A stretch of DNA of 34,644 nucleotides from an uncultured Prevotella sp. (GTDB lineage: Bacteria; Bacteroidota; Bacteroidia; Bacteroidales; Bacteroidaceae): the NCBI GenBank assembly GCA_900770025.1, contig CAAGIW010000049.1:1-34644 (forward strand), read 5' to 3'. Both the position numbers and the translations under genes were made by a program. The notes beneath the pieces are model-generated. The model did not search any database, was not told where the DNA came from, and was given only the letters and a program-made list of their open reading frames with translations. This document shows, one piece after another, positions 15,963 to 24,141 of the stretch (position 1 is the stretch's first letter; each line of letters begins with the position of its first letter).

Positions 15963-17117
15963 ATGAAAGACTACAGGTTTTCAGGAAAGGCTTTGCTGCA
16001 TGGGTTGGCATACATCAATCCCTTGCGACACATCAAGCACATTGATTGGTACATCATCAAGAAATTCATCGGTACCTATTTTTATTCCATCATCCTCATC
16101 ATCTCCATCTCCATTGTCTTTGACATCAACGAGAACCTGGCCAAGTTTTCCACCCACAACGCACCGCTACATGCCATCGTGTTTGACTACTATGCCAACT
16201 TCGTGCCCTATTTTGCCAACCTTTTCAGTCCGCTGTTTGTTTTCATTGCCGTGATATTCTTCACCTCGAAGCTGGCAGGAAACTCCGAAATCATCGCCAT
16301 GCTGGCATGTGGCATGAGTTTCAAGCGTCTGTTGCGGCCATACATCATTTCCGCCGCACTCATCTCTGTTCTGAACTTCTATTTGGGGGCCTATATTATC
16401 CCCAAAGGCACCGTGGTGAGACAAGAGTTTGAATCCCTATACAAGAACAACAAGAAAAACACCTCGGCAAGCAATGTACAGTTGCAGGTGGATAAGGGAG
16501 TGATTGCCTACATCTCACAATATGACGACAAGACAAAGACGGGCTACGGCTTCTCGCTTGACAAATTTGAAAAGAAGAAACTGGTGAGCCACATGACAGC
16601 CAACGTGATACGCTATGACACGATCTCTGACAGCCGTTATCACTGGAAAGTGATTAACTACAAGATACGCACATTGAAGGGAAAGCGAGAACATATCGTG
16701 TCGGGCATGGAGATGGACACCATGATTGTGATGGAGCCCATGGATCTGGTGTTCAGCAAAGGCCAACAGGAAACCTTCACAAGTCCGGAACTAAAACGGT
16801 ACATCAACAAGCAAAAGGACAGGGGGTCGAGCAACGTGGTGCAATACGAAGTGGAATACCACAAGCGTATTGCCTCGTGCTTCGCATCATTCATACTGAC
16901 CATCATTGGTGCCAGTCTGAGCGCACGCAAGCGCAAAGGAGGTATGGGACTGTATTTAGGCATCGGTATGGGACTGAGTTTCTCGTACATTCTGCTGCAA
17001 ACTGTCAGTTCCACCTTTGCCATCAATGCAGACACCCCACCCATTCTGGCTGCATGGATACCCAACATACTGTATTCATTCATTGCATACTTCTGTTTCA
17101 AACATGCGCCGAACTAA
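15963..17117 (+). CDS. LptF/LptG family LPS-export permease
   Basis: 384 residues of the YjgP/YjgQ family. Three N-terminal membrane segments (about 40-60, 75-105, 115-140) are followed by a periplasmic beta-rich region (about 160-300) and three C-terminal segments starting at FASFILTIIGASLSARKRKGGMG, where the small cytoplasmic loop is family-typical. It should form the inner-membrane part of the Lpt bridge that extracts LPS using LptB. It starts 9 bp after tgt. Whether this copy plays the LptF or LptG part cannot be told from sequence alone. Confidence 0.9.
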   Translation: MKDYRFSGKALLHGLAYINPLRHIKHIDWYIIKKFIGTYFYSIILIISISIVFDINENLAKFSTHNAPLHAIVFDYYANFVPYFANLFSPLFVFIAVIFFTSKLAGNSEIIAMLACGMSFKRLLRPYIISAALISVLNFYLGAYIIPKGTVVRQEFESLYKNNKKNTSASNVQLQVDKGVIAYISQYDDKTKTGYGFSLDKFEKKKLVSHMTANVIRYDTISDSRYHWKVINYKIRTLKGKREHIVSGMEMDTMIVMEPMDLVFSKGQQETFTSPELKRYINKQKDRGSSNVVQYEVEYHKRIASCFASFILTIIGASLSARKRKGGMGLYLGIGMGLSFSYILLQTVSSTFAINADTPPILAAWIPNILYSFIAYFCFKHAPN

Positions 17118-17178
17118 ACTCACCCACCTCATTTTCATCAGCACAATCGACAACCATATATATAGCATTTGATTCACA

Positions 17179-18420
17179 ATGAAATTTGAAGAAACAGACC
17201 TGAACGACAATATTTTGGACGCACTCTATGACATGAGGTTTGACGAATGTACGCCCATTCAGGAACAGTGTATTCCAAAAATACTGAACTACAACGACCT
17301 TATCGGCATCGCCCAGACAGGAACGGGCAAAACTGCAGCCTATCTTTTGCCAATACTCAGCCTGATAGACGATGGTGTTTATCCCAAAGATGCCATCAAC
17401 TGCGTCATCATGTCGCCCACACGCGAACTGGCACAGCAGATAGATCAGGCCATGCAGGGTTTCGGTTATTATCTGGATGGGGTGAGTAGCGTCACTGTGT
17501 ATGGAGGAAATGACGGAAGCCGATATGATCAGGAAACCAAGAGCCTGAGATTGGGTGCAGATATAGTCATTGCCACCCCAGGGCGCCTGTTGAGCCACAT
17601 CAAAATGGGCAACGTGGATTTGGGAAAGGTGAGTTTCTTTGTATTAGATGAGGCAGACAGAATGTTGGACATGGGTTTCTATGATGACATTTTGCAGATA
17701 GCAAGCCATCTGCCGGCAAACCATCAAACCATTATGTTCTCTGCCACCATGCCACCAAAAATCAGGACTTTGGCTAAGGATCTTCTGAACGCCCCCGTAG
17801 AAGTGAGAATAGCGGTGACCAAGCCTGCGGAAAAAATACAGCAGCAGGCCTATGTGTGCTATGAGAACCAGAAGCTCGACATTATCAACGACCTGTCGAA
17901 AAGTGGTGACCTGAATCGATCTATCATTTTTTCTGGAAAGAAAGACAAAGTGAAGGAAATATACAAATCACTGATTCGCCACAAGATAAACTGCGGACAG
18001 ATGCACAGTGATTTGACCCAGCAGGAAAGGGATGAGACTATGCTCAAGTTCAAGTCCAGACAATATGACGTGCTCATCGCCACCGATATTGTGGCAAGGG
18101 GAATAGATATTGACGACATCAATCTGGTGATAAACTATGATGTGCCCAGAGATGTGGAAGACTACGTTCACCGTATCGGACGCACGGCAAGAGCACAGCG
18201 AGACGGCAGGGCCATCACTCTGATAAACGAACAAGACATCAAGTATTTCAGAAAGATAGAGTCATTCTTAGCCAAAGAAATCGAGAAACTGGCATTGCCC
18301 TCCCATATAGGTGCAGGACTGGAATATACTGCAGAGAAGAAGGAAAAGAAACACAGCGGTAAAAAGAGATGGCATAGCCACGGCAATAGGCATCGCGGAG
18401 GACAGAGGAAAAACAAATAA
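17179..18420 (+). CDS. DEAD-box RNA helicase (RhlE-like)
   Basis: 413 residues with all core motifs: Q motif CTPIQ (24-28), motif I AQTGTGKT (45-52), PTRELA, TPGRL, DEAD, SAT, and the C-terminal ATDIVARGID and HRIGRTARA. A short basic tail (KKEKKHSGKKRWHSHGNRHRGGQRKNK in outline) should bind RNA non-specifically. The layout fits RhlE-type helicases that act in ribosome assembly or RNA decay. It follows the permease gene by 61 bp, with no clean promoter, and is followed after 6 bp by the TRIC gene. Confidence 0.93.
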   Translation: MKFEETDLNDNILDALYDMRFDECTPIQEQCIPKILNYNDLIGIAQTGTGKTAAYLLPILSLIDDGVYPKDAINCVIMSPTRELAQQIDQAMQGFGYYLDGVSSVTVYGGNDGSRYDQETKSLRLGADIVIATPGRLLSHIKMGNVDLGKVSFFVLDEADRMLDMGFYDDILQIASHLPANHQTIMFSATMPPKIRTLAKDLLNAPVEVRIAVTKPAEKIQQQAYVCYENQKLDIINDLSKSGDLNRSIIFSGKKDKVKEIYKSLIRHKINCGQMHSDLTQQERDETMLKFKSRQYDVLIATDIVARGIDIDDINLVINYDVPRDVEDYVHRIGRTARAQRDGRAITLINEQDIKYFRKIESFLAKEIEKLALPSHIGAGLEYTAEKKEKKHSGKKRWHSHGNRHRGGQRKNK

Positions 18421-18426
18421 AGAAGT

Positions 18427-19041
18427 ATGCAGGACTTATCACTCATACAACAGGCACTGGAGTTTTTGGGTACATTTGCCTTTGCCATTTCAGGTATCAG
18501 ACATGCGGCGGCAAAGCATTTTGACTGGTTCGGAGGATATGTTTGCGGAGTGGCAGTAGCCATCGGCGGCGGCACCATCAGGGACGTGATGTTAGGAGTA
18601 CGTCCGTTCTGGACAACCAATCCATTCTATCTGCTGTGCACCGCCTTCGCTCTGTTGTTTGTCATCGTTTTCCGAAAACATTTAGAGAGGCTCAAGAACG
18701 CATGGTTCGTGTTCGATACGCTCGGTTTGGCCTTGTTCACAATAGCAGGCATCCAAAAGAGCATCGCCTTTGGTCAGCCCTATTGGGTGGCCATCATCAT
18801 GGGTTGCATTACCGGTGCGGCGGGCGGTGTGATCAGAGACATCCTGTTGAACAACGAGCCCGTTATCTTCCAAAAGGAGATTTATGCCACTGCCTGTGTA
18901 CTTGGCGGTATCTCATATTGGGCGATCATCATGCTGGGATTCCCTTTGGAGATTGCCACCGTCTGCAGTTTTTTAGTCACCTGCATCATCCGCTTTGTGG
19001 CTGTGAAATACCACATCGCACTTCCCAAACTGAAAGACTGA
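18427..19041 (+). CDS. TRIC-family cation channel (UPF0126)
   Basis: 204 residues with about seven hydrophobic segments in two internal repeats, each holding the family signature: GGGTIRD near 47-53 and GGVIRD in the second half. Prokaryotic members of this trimeric intracellular cation channel family conduct K+ in structural studies; the physiological role in bacteria is not settled. It starts 6 bp after the helicase gene and ends 12 bp from the convergent U32 gene. Confidence 0.9.
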   Translation: MQDLSLIQQALEFLGTFAFAISGIRHAAAKHFDWFGGYVCGVAVAIGGGTIRDVMLGVRPFWTTNPFYLLCTAFALLFVIVFRKHLERLKNAWFVFDTLGLALFTIAGIQKSIAFGQPYWVAIIMGCITGAAGGVIRDILLNNEPVIFQKEIYATACVLGGISYWAIIMLGFPLEIATVCSFLVTCIIRFVAVKYHIALPKLKD

Positions 19042-19053
19042 AAGACTGGGGGG

Positions 19054-19971
19054 TCACTTATTCATCATACCACACTGGCTGCACACTCCCTTACGGGTCA
19101 TTTCCGCCCCACAATTGCCACAGAGATACCTGTGATAACTGTGCTTTCTGTATCTGACCAAAGAATAAAAGGCATAAGCTGGCAACAACGCATACCCTAC
19201 ATAATAAAGAGTAGATACCGTGAACACCACATAGTTCATTCCGCAAACAGCAGCCAATCCACAAAAGTAGAGCACTGCATCAGCCGTAGGAAGTTTGCGT
19301 ATGGTGTCGTCAACAGCAGCAATGGCCAGAATGAGGATTACCCATACAGAGATGAGAAACAATGACAACAGCAGAGGCAATGAGAATGGATTCAGTGATG
19401 GATAATAAAAAAAATGTTTCCAATCATCTTCTGCAAAGTGCTGAATCGTGGCATACAGCGTGGCTGACGTTGCCACCGACAAAGCCAAAAGAGTTGGGAA
19501 AGCGGAGGAGATGTCACGAATGTGCACTATGTACGCCTTGCGCTTGTTCAGAAGTCCGAGACCGTAAACAGCCACAACGCATACGAGCAATGCGAGGACA
19601 ATCAGCAACTTGGTGTTGGAAAACATGCTGATGAACTGAGAGATAGGGTCATCGGGATCGACATTGTCCAACAGCGTTTTTTCTGAAATCCAACCTTGTG
19701 TCAACTGATCGCGTGCCACCTTCACCCAAACGCAGTTCTCTTCTGCATTGTCTATGGTGATGTATTCGGCCACCACCACCCTATCGTTGGGATAGATGGT
19801 GACTGAATCGAACGGCAACTCATCAGGCGACTGACAAGACAGAACCATGGAATCTCCCCTGACAATAAAGTTATAGCCTAACGACGGTCCCTGCGTCTGC
19901 AGCCGGCCATGGTAACACGAAGAAAAAGTAAATACAAGCAGCATGAGCAAGGAGAATGTCAACACATTCAT
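19054..19971 (-). other. Internal lipoprotein/zinc-ribbon module, possible separate product
   Basis: From an internal ATG at 19971 the frame encodes 305 residues starting with a textbook lipoprotein signal (MNVLTFSLLMLLVFTFSSC). A periplasmic SH3-like domain follows, including VKVARDQLTQGWISEKTLL. About five transmembrane segments come next; basic residues after the first (LNKRKAY) and last (RYRKHSYHR) place the C-terminus in the cytosol. It ends in a zinc ribbon (CGNCGAEMTRKGVCSQCG). The ribbon links it to the zinc-ribbon proteins at the head of the same operon. Whether it is made alone, as a fusion, or both is not decided by the sequence. Confidence 0.6.
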
Positions 19972-21861
19972 CCTACACTTGATACAGTCGAACTGCAACC
20001 TGAATTTCCTGCCATCTGCCAGTCTCAGGAACACGGGTTCTGTCCACGGGGCCTGTTTCCCTCCGTTTTTCCTGCAATAGCCCAAGGCATACTTGACACA
20101 GTGCTTGCACTGCATCAGCAAAGCATCCTTTGAGGGGTGCACTTCATACGCATCCGCATCAATGTGCTGCGACTTGTAAAACTCACGCGAAACTTGATTG
20201 GCTGCATTATACATGTAAGAGGAATCCTCTCCATACCTATCCTGCAAAGGGATGCTCACAGGAGAGGTGACCGCTTCATCTATCTCCTCTCCATCTTCCA
20301 CACGCACTGGCATTCGGCTGCGGAGCATGGAACAAAGCTGCTCACACATGTTTCTTCGCAATCCTGACAGTTTGCTTGAAGGGATGAAATAAGGGAAATC
20401 CTCAGCCACAACAACCTCTTGGCAACTGAAGACCGTATTACCCCATTTGGACAGTTGTGCCCTAACATTTTCTGACTGATTGGCGTGTGCCCTTTCATGC
20501 ACCACATCCAACGTCAGGCTACAGCTTATACCTGTCTGAAGAAGGACAGCGGTGAGTTCAAATCCCTGCGAAACACTGTTGAACGTAAGTCGTATGGGTA
20601 TGGTTCTCTTCCCCTTGTCGGAAAGAACACTGCTTTGAAAGTTTTGGTCACTATTCCTGAACAAAGGTTTGCCGACAAGAGAAGTCGCGAAAGTAATGCC
20701 AAACGCCTCTATAGTTTGCAGAAGGGCTCCGCCAGACTTTCCCAAAACGGTCCGCCCAACACTTACAGTATTGATTACCTTATTCACTCTAAATCCCCTC
20801 AACTGGTCAGCCTCATCCACATACGACAGCCCATCCCCGTTTGCCAACCGCGAGTTTCCGGAAATCACCAAAACATTCTTGCTGACTTTTTCCACCCTAC
20901 CAATGGGCACGCCCTTGTTTTTAGGTGTCAGAAAAGAATAAACCTCAGAGCGTTCTCCATGCAGGAAATAATCGGTAAAGCCCCTGTTGAAGGTTTTGTT
21001 AACATCAGGGACAAACGATGGGTTGCACGTTCCTACGGATTGCCGGCGGTATTGTTGTGGAAACTTTTTCACCAACAAGTCAAGTTGCGCACTGTATGCA
21101 GCCGTTACGTTCCTAACGTATGAGACATCTTTCAGTCTTCCCTCTATCTTGAAAGAGCACACACCAGCCTCTGCCATTTCCTGCAGATAGTCAAGCCGAT
21201 TCATATCCTTCAATGACAGAAGATGTTTTTGTCTGACAATTACCTTGTCGTTGGCATCCGTCAAATCAAAAGGCAATCTGCAGAACTGGGCACACTCTCC
21301 CCTATTGGCAGAACGTCTGAAACAGTATTGGGAGGCATAACACAGTCCGCTATAACTCACACACAAGGCACCGTGCACAAATGCTTCCAGTTCAACATCT
21401 GGGCATTGGCTGTGTATTTCTGCAATCTCTGCCAACGACAATTCCCGGGCCAACACCACCCGCTTGTAGCCTTGCGACCATAGCCAGGCCGTCTTGTCGG
21501 CACTTCGGGTATCAGCCTGCGTACTGGCATGGATGGTCAATCCCATTCTCTTTGCCATCTGTGCCACGCTCCAATCCTGCACAATCAAGGCATCCACTCC
21601 AATGGCTTTCAATTGCCTGAGCAATTCTTCCACGGAATGTAGCTCATCATCATAAACAATGGTATTGACAGTAACATAGACCCTCACGCCAAACAGATGC
21701 GCATATTCGCAAACGTCAGCGATATCAGAGACACTGTTGCCAGCAGACACACGCGCACCGAAATGGGCCGCTCCCATATATACGGCATCTGCGCCACAAT
21801 CAACTGCGGCAAAGGCCGTCTCCTTGTCTTTTGCAGGAGCCAACAGCTCTAAACACCTCAT
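19054..21861 (-). CDS. U32-family enzyme fused to a zinc-ribbon membrane protein
   Basis: One 935-codon frame. Residues 1-630 are a complete U32 (collagenase-type) protein with the signature ELEAFVHGALCVSYSGLC (157-174) and Cys167, 174, 190 and 194, which in this family bind an iron-sulfur cluster. RlhA (YdcP) of E. coli, of similar length, hydroxylates 23S rRNA C2501; a related RNA-hydroxylation role is the best guess. The U32 part ends at FDCIKCRMN. The Met there (codon 631, 19971) opens a lipoprotein-type signal ending FTFSSC, then an SH3-like domain, about five membrane segments and a C-terminal zinc ribbon. I infer two genes joined in frame, or two overlapping starts in one frame. The gene overlaps metA by 4 bp. 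Confidence 0.85.
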   Translation of the reverse strand: MRCLELLAPAKDKETAFAAVDCGADAVYMGAAHFGARVSAGNSVSDIADVCEYAHLFGVRVYVTVNTIVYDDELHSVEELLRQLKAIGVDALIVQDWSVAQMAKRMGLTIHASTQADTRSADKTAWLWSQGYKRVVLARELSLAEIAEIHSQCPDVELEAFVHGALCVSYSGLCYASQYCFRRSANRGECAQFCRLPFDLTDANDKVIVRQKHLLSLKDMNRLDYLQEMAEAGVCSFKIEGRLKDVSYVRNVTAAYSAQLDLLVKKFPQQYRRQSVGTCNPSFVPDVNKTFNRGFTDYFLHGERSEVYSFLTPKNKGVPIGRVEKVSKNVLVISGNSRLANGDGLSYVDEADQLRGFRVNKVINTVSVGRTVLGKSGGALLQTIEAFGITFATSLVGKPLFRNSDQNFQSSVLSDKGKRTIPIRLTFNSVSQGFELTAVLLQTGISCSLTLDVVHERAHANQSENVRAQLSKWGNTVFSCQEVVVAEDFPYFIPSSKLSGLRRNMCEQLCSMLRSRMPVRVEDGEEIDEAVTSPVSIPLQDRYGEDSSYMYNAANQVSREFYKSQHIDADAYEVHPSKDALLMQCKHCVKYALGYCRKNGGKQAPWTEPVFLRLADGRKFRLQFDCIKCRMNVLTFSLLMLLVFTFSSCYHGRLQTQGPSLGYNFIVRGDSMVLSCQSPDELPFDSVTIYPNDRVVVAEYITIDNAEENCVWVKVARDQLTQGWISEKTLLDNVDPDDPISQFISMFSNTKLLIVLALLVCVVAVYGLGLLNKRKAYIVHIRDISSAFPTLLALSVATSATLYATIQHFAEDDWKHFFYYPSLNPFSLPLLLSLFLISVWVILILAIAAVDDTIRKLPTADAVLYFCGLAAVCGMNYVVFTVSTLYYVGYALLPAYAFYSLVRYRKHSYHRYLCGNCGAEMTRKGVCSQCGMMNK

Positions 21862-22775
21862 TTAATCTTACTTATATCAAATGGAGTTTCCTGATAAACA
21901 TAGTAGTTGATCCAATTGTTGTAAAACAAGTTGGCATGAGCCCGCCAAGTAACCAACGGCGACAAATGATAATCATCGTTCGGATAATAGTTCACGGGAA
22001 TATCCACATCAGTACGAATACCCACGTCGCGTTTATACTCTTTGTCCAGTGTATCCGGAGCATATTCAATATGCCCCGTGATGAAAAACTCCCTTCCGTT
22101 GCGTGCCATCACAATGCCCACACCGCTCTGCACAGACTCTGCAATGACAGTCAAGGCTTGGTTCTGCAAGATATCCTCTTTCCTTATCTCTGTGTGCCGG
22201 CTGTGGGGGATATAAAACACATCGTCAAAGCCTCTGAAGATAGGAAGCTTGGACATTAGTGACGTATGCGGAAAAACACCGAACATCTTCTTGGGCAGAT
22301 TGTATTTTGGAATCCCATAATGGTAATACAATCCCGCCTGGGCAGCCCAACATATATATAATGTGGAAGTGACATGTGTCCTGGCCCAAGCAAAGATGGC
22401 GGTAATCTCGTCCCAATAGGTCACTTCTTCAAACTCAAAGGTTTCAACAGGCGCACCAGTGATAATCATCCCGTCGAACTTTTCATCCTTCATATCCTCA
22501 AAATCCCGATAGAACATCATCATGTGCTCTATGGGAGTATTCTTGGGTGTATGGCTCTTCAGCTTCATAAACTGTATGTCCAACTGCAACGGAGTATTGG
22601 ACAGCAGCCTGACCAAGTCTGTTTCCGTAGTGATTTTGATGGGCATCAGATTCAAGATTACGATCTTCAAAGGGCGTATATCCTGCCGCGATGCACGACT
22701 ATTGTCAATCACAAATATATTCTCCCGCTTCAATATCTCTATGGCCGGGAGTTTATCTGGCAAGTTTAATGGCAT
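21858..22775 (-). CDS. metA: MetA homoserine O-acyltransferase, predicted acetyl-specific
   Basis: 305 residues, full-length MetA. It acylates homoserine, the committing step of methionine synthesis, in the cytosol. The nucleophile Cys142 in YICWAAQAG and the catalytic His235 and Glu237 in TGHIEYAP are at the exact E. coli positions. Residue 111 is Glu (TGAPVE), not Gly as in E. coli; published work on the family ties Glu111 to acetyl-CoA and Gly111 to succinyl-CoA, so homoserine O-acetyltransferase is the better functional name despite likely annotation as succinyltransferase. It starts 6 bp after the PP2C gene and overlaps the U32 gene, so it appears to be transcribed with the signalling operon. 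Confidence 0.93.
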   Translation of the reverse strand: MPLNLPDKLPAIEILKRENIFVIDNSRASRQDIRPLKIVILNLMPIKITTETDLVRLLSNTPLQLDIQFMKLKSHTPKNTPIEHMMMFYRDFEDMKDEKFDGMIITGAPVETFEFEEVTYWDEITAIFAWARTHVTSTLYICWAAQAGLYYHYGIPKYNLPKKMFGVFPHTSLMSKLPIFRGFDDVFYIPHSRHTEIRKEDILQNQALTVIAESVQSGVGIVMARNGREFFITGHIEYAPDTLDKEYKRDVGIRTDVDIPVNYYPNDDYHLSPLVTWRAHANLFYNNWINYYVYQETPFDISKIK

Positions 22776-22781
22776 AATATT

Positions 22782-23534
22782 CTATAAATTCAGTAACAAA
22801 ACAGATACATTATCACGTCCGCCCGCTTCGATGGCAGCACTGCAAAGCTGTGTAGCGTCACCTCCTGCCTGAAGGATTGAAGCGATTGTTTCGTCAGCAA
22901 TCATGTCATTCAGGCCATCCGAGCATAACAATAAAGTATCTCCCGACTTCACATCATCAGTGAAATCATATATATCTATATAAGATGTGGTACACCCCGC
23001 ACCGATACAGTTGGTGATGATATTGGAATGTTTCGACTCGCCCACCAGCGTATTCAACGAATGATCCACGGTAATCTGACTTAATTCTCCATTCCGATAT
23101 AAATACAGTCTGCTGTCACCACAGTTGAGCCAGTACTTCCTGTCTTCGTAGAGCACCAAGGCCACCAAGGTAGTTCCCATGTCGGCCTGTTCCGGACAAT
23201 CGACACCCATCAGATATATTTTCCGATTGATGGAGTCAAGCCACTTGATGATTGCCTCATCAAACTCGCATATCGACAGTCCGCTGGGAAGATCTTTGAT
23301 GAAAAAATTGAAATCAATGAGTGCCTGTTCACTTGCCACCTCTCCGGCCTGATGCCCTCCCATGCCATCTGCGACAGCAAAGACCATCCTGCCCTTTTGA
23401 GAATCATCACACGCCAAAGTGGTACTAAGACAGTCGTTGCGGATAAACTTGCCGTTTATCAGTATCATATCTTCATTGTTGCTGCGTACACAACCTATTT
23501 GACATGAAGCAGAAACTTTTATCATTTTACTCAT
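22782..23534 (-). CDS. PP2C-family Ser/Thr phosphatase
   Basis: 250 residues, a single soluble PPM/PP2C domain without membrane segment. Metal-binding and family motifs are complete: CVRSNNEDM near the N-terminus, AVADGMGGHQAGEVAS, MGTTLVAL, GDSRLYL, DHSLN, LLCSDGLNDM and GGRDNVSVLLL. It should remove phosphates placed by the membrane kinase encoded three genes upstream in the operon. Such kinase-phosphatase pairs usually set the phosphorylation state of an FHA partner's ligand, and the FHA gene is directly upstream (16-bp gap). Starts at codon 1 or 4 are both possible. Confidence 0.93.
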   Translation of the reverse strand: MSKMIKVSASCQIGCVRSNNEDMILINGKFIRNDCLSTTLACDDSQKGRMVFAVADGMGGHQAGEVASEQALIDFNFFIKDLPSGLSICEFDEAIIKWLDSINRKIYLMGVDCPEQADMGTTLVALVLYEDRKYWLNCGDSRLYLYRNGELSQITVDHSLNTLVGESKHSNIITNCIGAGCTTSYIDIYDFTDDVKSGDTLLLCSDGLNDMIADETIASILQAGGDATQLCSAAIEAGGRDNVSVLLLNL

Positions 23535-23550
23535 CCTATTACCTAATTGA

Positions 23551-24129
23551 TTAGTTCTCTATTCTTACTTTCAGATTGACATTCGCAATGCACAACGTAT
23601 CATCATTTTTAAGTGACATGGACACACCTGGCTGCACCGAACGCTGATTCAATTTTGTTCCATTCGATGAATGTTTATCCACGATACACCATCCTGTGTG
23701 CTGATTGTACGTCAACTGCGCATGTACGCCCGACACATACATATTGTTCTGGAAGTATTCGTGATAAGGCCCCTGATTCCGACCTATGATGGCTCCCGAA
23801 ACGCCCTCTATCCTGATGTTCAGACTGGTGTTTTCAAGAATAAGCTTTGGCATATCCCTATTGCTGCCGGGCATCGACAACGATGAAGAGCCACGTGTGG
23901 AAGACGTTACTCCCTTGAATATCTGTGCAGACATATCGATGGATGAACCCGACTTATAGGACATCTGCATCTGTTCTCCGATAAACACCATCATGCCTCC
24001 GCAATAGGTGCATCTTCGTCCCACTCCCACTCTGCCACATTTGCTGCAATAAAGCAACGCTTCCCCACACTGGTCGCAGAAATGGGAATCGTCTTCAATC
24101 TCTTCTTTACAAACTGGACATATAATCAT
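23551..24129 (-). CDS. Zinc-ribbon FHA-domain protein
   Basis: 192 residues. The N-terminus holds two small zinc ribbons (CPVCKEEIEDDSHFCDQCG at about 4-22 and CSKCG...CTYCGG at about 28-44). A Ser/Gly-rich linker (about 55-90) leads to a C-terminal FHA domain with GAIIGRNQ, YVSGVHAQL and HSSNGTKLN, the phosphothreonine-binding Arg, Ser-x2-His and Asn-Gly-Thr positions. It is a phospho-reader without enzymatic domain, so probably an adaptor that joins phosphorylated proteins to a zinc-ribbon assembly. The Ser/Thr-rich linker could itself be a kinase target. The AAA+ gene ends 12 bp upstream. Confidence 0.9.
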   Translation of the reverse strand: MIICPVCKEEIEDDSHFCDQCGEALLYCSKCGRVGVGRRCTYCGGMMVFIGEQMQMSYKSGSSIDMSAQIFKGVTSSTRGSSSLSMPGSNRDMPKLILENTSLNIRIEGVSGAIIGRNQGPYHEYFQNNMYVSGVHAQLTYNQHTGWCIVDKHSSNGTKLNQRSVQPGVSMSLKNDDTLCIANVNLKVRIEN

Positions 24130-24141
24130 AACACCTCCACA

